From: Burkholderiaceae bacterium
GTDB taxonomy: Bacteria; Pseudomonadota; Gammaproteobacteria; Burkholderiales; Burkholderiaceae_E
Assembly (NCBI GenBank): GCA_023954045.1
Contig: JAMLIR010000005.1
Coordinates: 62,001-126,000 of the forward strand
Direction: 5' to 3'
DNA: 64,000 bases
Below, in pieces: positions 62,559 to 64,000 of this stretch. The notes beneath the pieces were generated by a model. It was not told the origin of the DNA, searched no databases, and saw only the letters and a program-made list of their open reading frames with translations. How positions within the stretch are numbered: position 1 is the first letter of the stretch; every line of letters begins with the position of its first letter. The translations under genes were made by a program, and so were the position numbers.

Positions 62559-63295
62559 TGGCGCTGCTGCAGATCCAGTCGGTCGAGAAGCGCTTCGGCG
62601 GCCTGCGCGCGGTGGACGGCGTCAGCATGGACGTGCAACAGGGCGAGCTGCTGGGCCTGATCGGCCCCAACGGGTCGGGCAAGACCACGCTGCTCAACGT
62701 GCTGTCGGGGCACATGGCTGCCGACGCCGGCGAGGTGCTGCTCGATGGCCGCAGCGTGCTGGGCCTGAACCCGACGCAGTTGACCCGGCTCGGGGTGCTG
62801 CGGATGTTCCAGATGACGCGCGTGTTCAACCGTGTCAGTGCCTTCGACAACCTGGTCGTCTGCGGCCTGGCGATGGGCCTCGACGAGGCGAAGGCCGGGG
62901 CGCGCGCAGTGGAGCTGCTCGAAGAACTCCAGCTCACCCACGTGATGCACCTCGACGGCGGGCAGCTGTCGGGGGGGCAGAAGAAGCTGCTCGAGTTCGG
63001 CGCCTGCTTCATGGTGCCGCCGCGAATCGCGCTGCTCGACGAGCCGTTCGCCGCGGTCCATCCGGTCATGAAGGAGACCATGGCCGCGTTCATCAAGCGC
63101 CGCAACGCCAGCGGCCAGACCTTCATCCTGGTGAGCCACGACATGCCGGTGGTGGTCGAGCTTTGCGCGCGCTCGGTGTGCATGAACGCAGGCAAGGTGC
63201 TCGCCGACGGCCCGACGCAGGAGGTCCTCAACGGCGTGGCCGTCATCGAGGCCTACCTCGGCGAGCAGGCGCACGAAGGGCACGAGCATGGCTGA
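62558..63295 (+). CDS. Branched-chain-type ABC transporter ATPase (LivG)
   Basis: 245 residues: Walker A GPNGSGKTT near 38, FQMTRVFNRVSAFDNLVV near 84, signature LSGGQKKLLEFG near 138, and Walker B IALLDEPFAAVHP near 157, where the usual AGLNP is AAVHP. It couples ATP hydrolysis to import. The ATG overlaps the livM stop and the stop overlaps the livF ATG, so all four transport genes are coupled. Confidence 0.9.
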   Translation: MALLQIQSVEKRFGGLRAVDGVSMDVQQGELLGLIGPNGSGKTTLLNVLSGHMAADAGEVLLDGRSVLGLNPTQLTRLGVLRMFQMTRVFNRVSAFDNLVVCGLAMGLDEAKAGARAVELLEELQLTHVMHLDGGQLSGGQKKLLEFGACFMVPPRIALLDEPFAAVHPVMKETMAAFIKRRNASGQTFILVSHDMPVVVELCARSVCMNAGKVLADGPTQEVLNGVAVIEAYLGEQAHEGHEHG

Positions 63296-64000
63296 CACCC
63301 TGCTCGCCATGGAGGGCGTCACCGCCGGCTATCTCGGCGACATCGACGTGCTGCGAGACGTCTCGCTGGCGGTGCACGCCGGTCGCATCAGCGGCCTGAT
63401 CGGGCTGAACGGCGCCGGCAAGTCGACGCTGATGAAGACCCTGTGCGGCTTCCTGCGACCCAAGTCGGGCCGCGTGACACTCGGCGGCCGCGACATCTCG
63501 GGCAGGGCGCCGCACACGATGATCGACGACGGGCTCTGGTACATCCCGCAGGAGTCGAGCCTGTTCCCGTACATGACGGTCACCGAGAACCTGCGGTTGC
63601 CGCTCGAAGGCCGCCGCAAGCAGTATGGCGCCGTGATCGAAGCGCGCTACGCCGACACGCTCGAGCGCTTCCCGGTGCTCAAGGAGAAGCTCGCGGCCCA
63701 GGCCGGCGACCTGTCGGGCGGCCAGCAGAAGTCGCTGGAGTTCGCCAAGGCCTACATGGTGCAGCCGAAGGTCTGCCTGATCGACGAGCCGAGCATCGGA
63801 CTGGCGCCGCGCGTCGCAGCCGAGGTGTTCCAGTGGATCGACGCGTTCGCGAAGGCGGGGATGGGAATCCTGCTGGTCGACCACAACGTGCGCCGCGTGG
63901 TGGCGATGTCGGACCACATCTACGTGATGAGCCTCGGCGAGATCACGGCCGAGGGCAGCCCGGCGGATTTCGCCGGCGACCTCCATGCGCAGGTGCGCGA
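63288..64000 (+). CDS. Branched-chain-type ABC transporter ATPase (LivF), cut by window end
   Basis: The first 237 residues are visible; the C-terminus lies outside. Walker A is GLNGAGKST near 40, WYIPQESSLFPYMTVTENL near 81 holds the Q-loop, the signature is LSGGQQKSLE near 142, and Walker B is VCLIDEPSIGLAP near 162, with H-loop LLVDHN. The ATG at 63288 overlaps the livG stop. Nearly complete by family length. Confidence 0.9.
   Translation, partial: MADTLLAMEGVTAGYLGDIDVLRDVSLAVHAGRISGLIGLNGAGKSTLMKTLCGFLRPKSGRVTLGGRDISGRAPHTMIDDGLWYIPQESSLFPYMTVTENLRLPLEGRRKQYGAVIEARYADTLERFPVLKEKLAAQAGDLSGGQQKSLEFAKAYMVQPKVCLIDEPSIGLAPRVAAEVFQWIDAFAKAGMGILLVDHNVRRVVAMSDHIYVMSLGEITAEGSPADFAGDLHAQVR

Overview
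The window is one continuous, GC-rich, gene-dense stretch of a bacterial chromosome. No gap between genes exceeds about 260 bases. I see no rRNA, tRNA, CRISPR array, insertion sequence or prophage. Three things point to a betaproteobacterium able to live with and without oxygen: an Azoarcus/Aromatoleum-type benzoyl-CoA reductase operon, a SAM-II riboswitch ahead of metX-metW, and a fused isobutyryl-CoA mutase. The genus cannot be fixed from the sequence alone.

Layout. (1) 1-4989: bzdN-O-P-Q-M (anaerobic dearomatisation of benzoyl-CoA plus its ferredoxin), a hemerythrin-like gene cut by the window edge, and a leader with a perfect FNR-type box. (2) 5132-7516: a ribosome-hibernation factor fused to a cold-shock domain, a zinc-ribbon protein, a diaminopimelate-dehydrogenase-like enzyme and a GYD protein. 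(3) 7776-12257: a formate/nitrite-type channel; a sulfur operon (DsrE-like, TusA, sulfide:quinone-reductase-like, DUF1641 repeat protein); and an MscS channel. (4) 12376-19713: flavodoxin, a BCS1-like AAA ATPase, a LysR/cupin divergent pair, icmF and a flavin reductase. (5) 19733-28426: a large Rhs protein with a DUF2235 lipase-like tip, and a five-gene operon starting with a RuBisCO-like protein. (6) 28442-32935: metX-metW behind a SAM-II riboswitch, a luciferase-like monooxygenase, and cytX behind a TPP riboswitch. (7) 33013-42205: P450, cupin, a TolB/TPR-type regulator, an SpmAB fusion, a small cytochrome c, a VapBC-like toxin-antitoxin pair, a universal stress protein, an envelope beta-helix protein, an exonuclease and a Cys-rich small protein. 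(8) 42257-50937: an operon for a LigM-like O-demethylase, a branched-chain-type ABC transporter with a fused permease-ATPase, and an acyl-CoA ligase, preceded by a LysR gene. (9) 51057-57649: methyltransferase, DUF2905, a G3E GTPase / deacetylase operon with a divergent LysR gene, an orphan solute-binding protein and a GntR regulator. (10) 57816-64000: an amidase followed by a complete liv-type ABC transporter, with a FadR-like operator in its promoter.

The common theme is uptake and CoA-dependent breakdown of aromatic, branched or amide carbon compounds, alongside redox and sulfur chemistry. The most interesting places are the bzd leader (FNR box plus a long near-palindrome), the RuBisCO-like operon, the orphan Rhs-DUF2235 protein, the proposed methoxy-aromatic uptake/demethylation/CoA-ligation operon, and the DUF1641 protein built from an exact 60-residue repeat.
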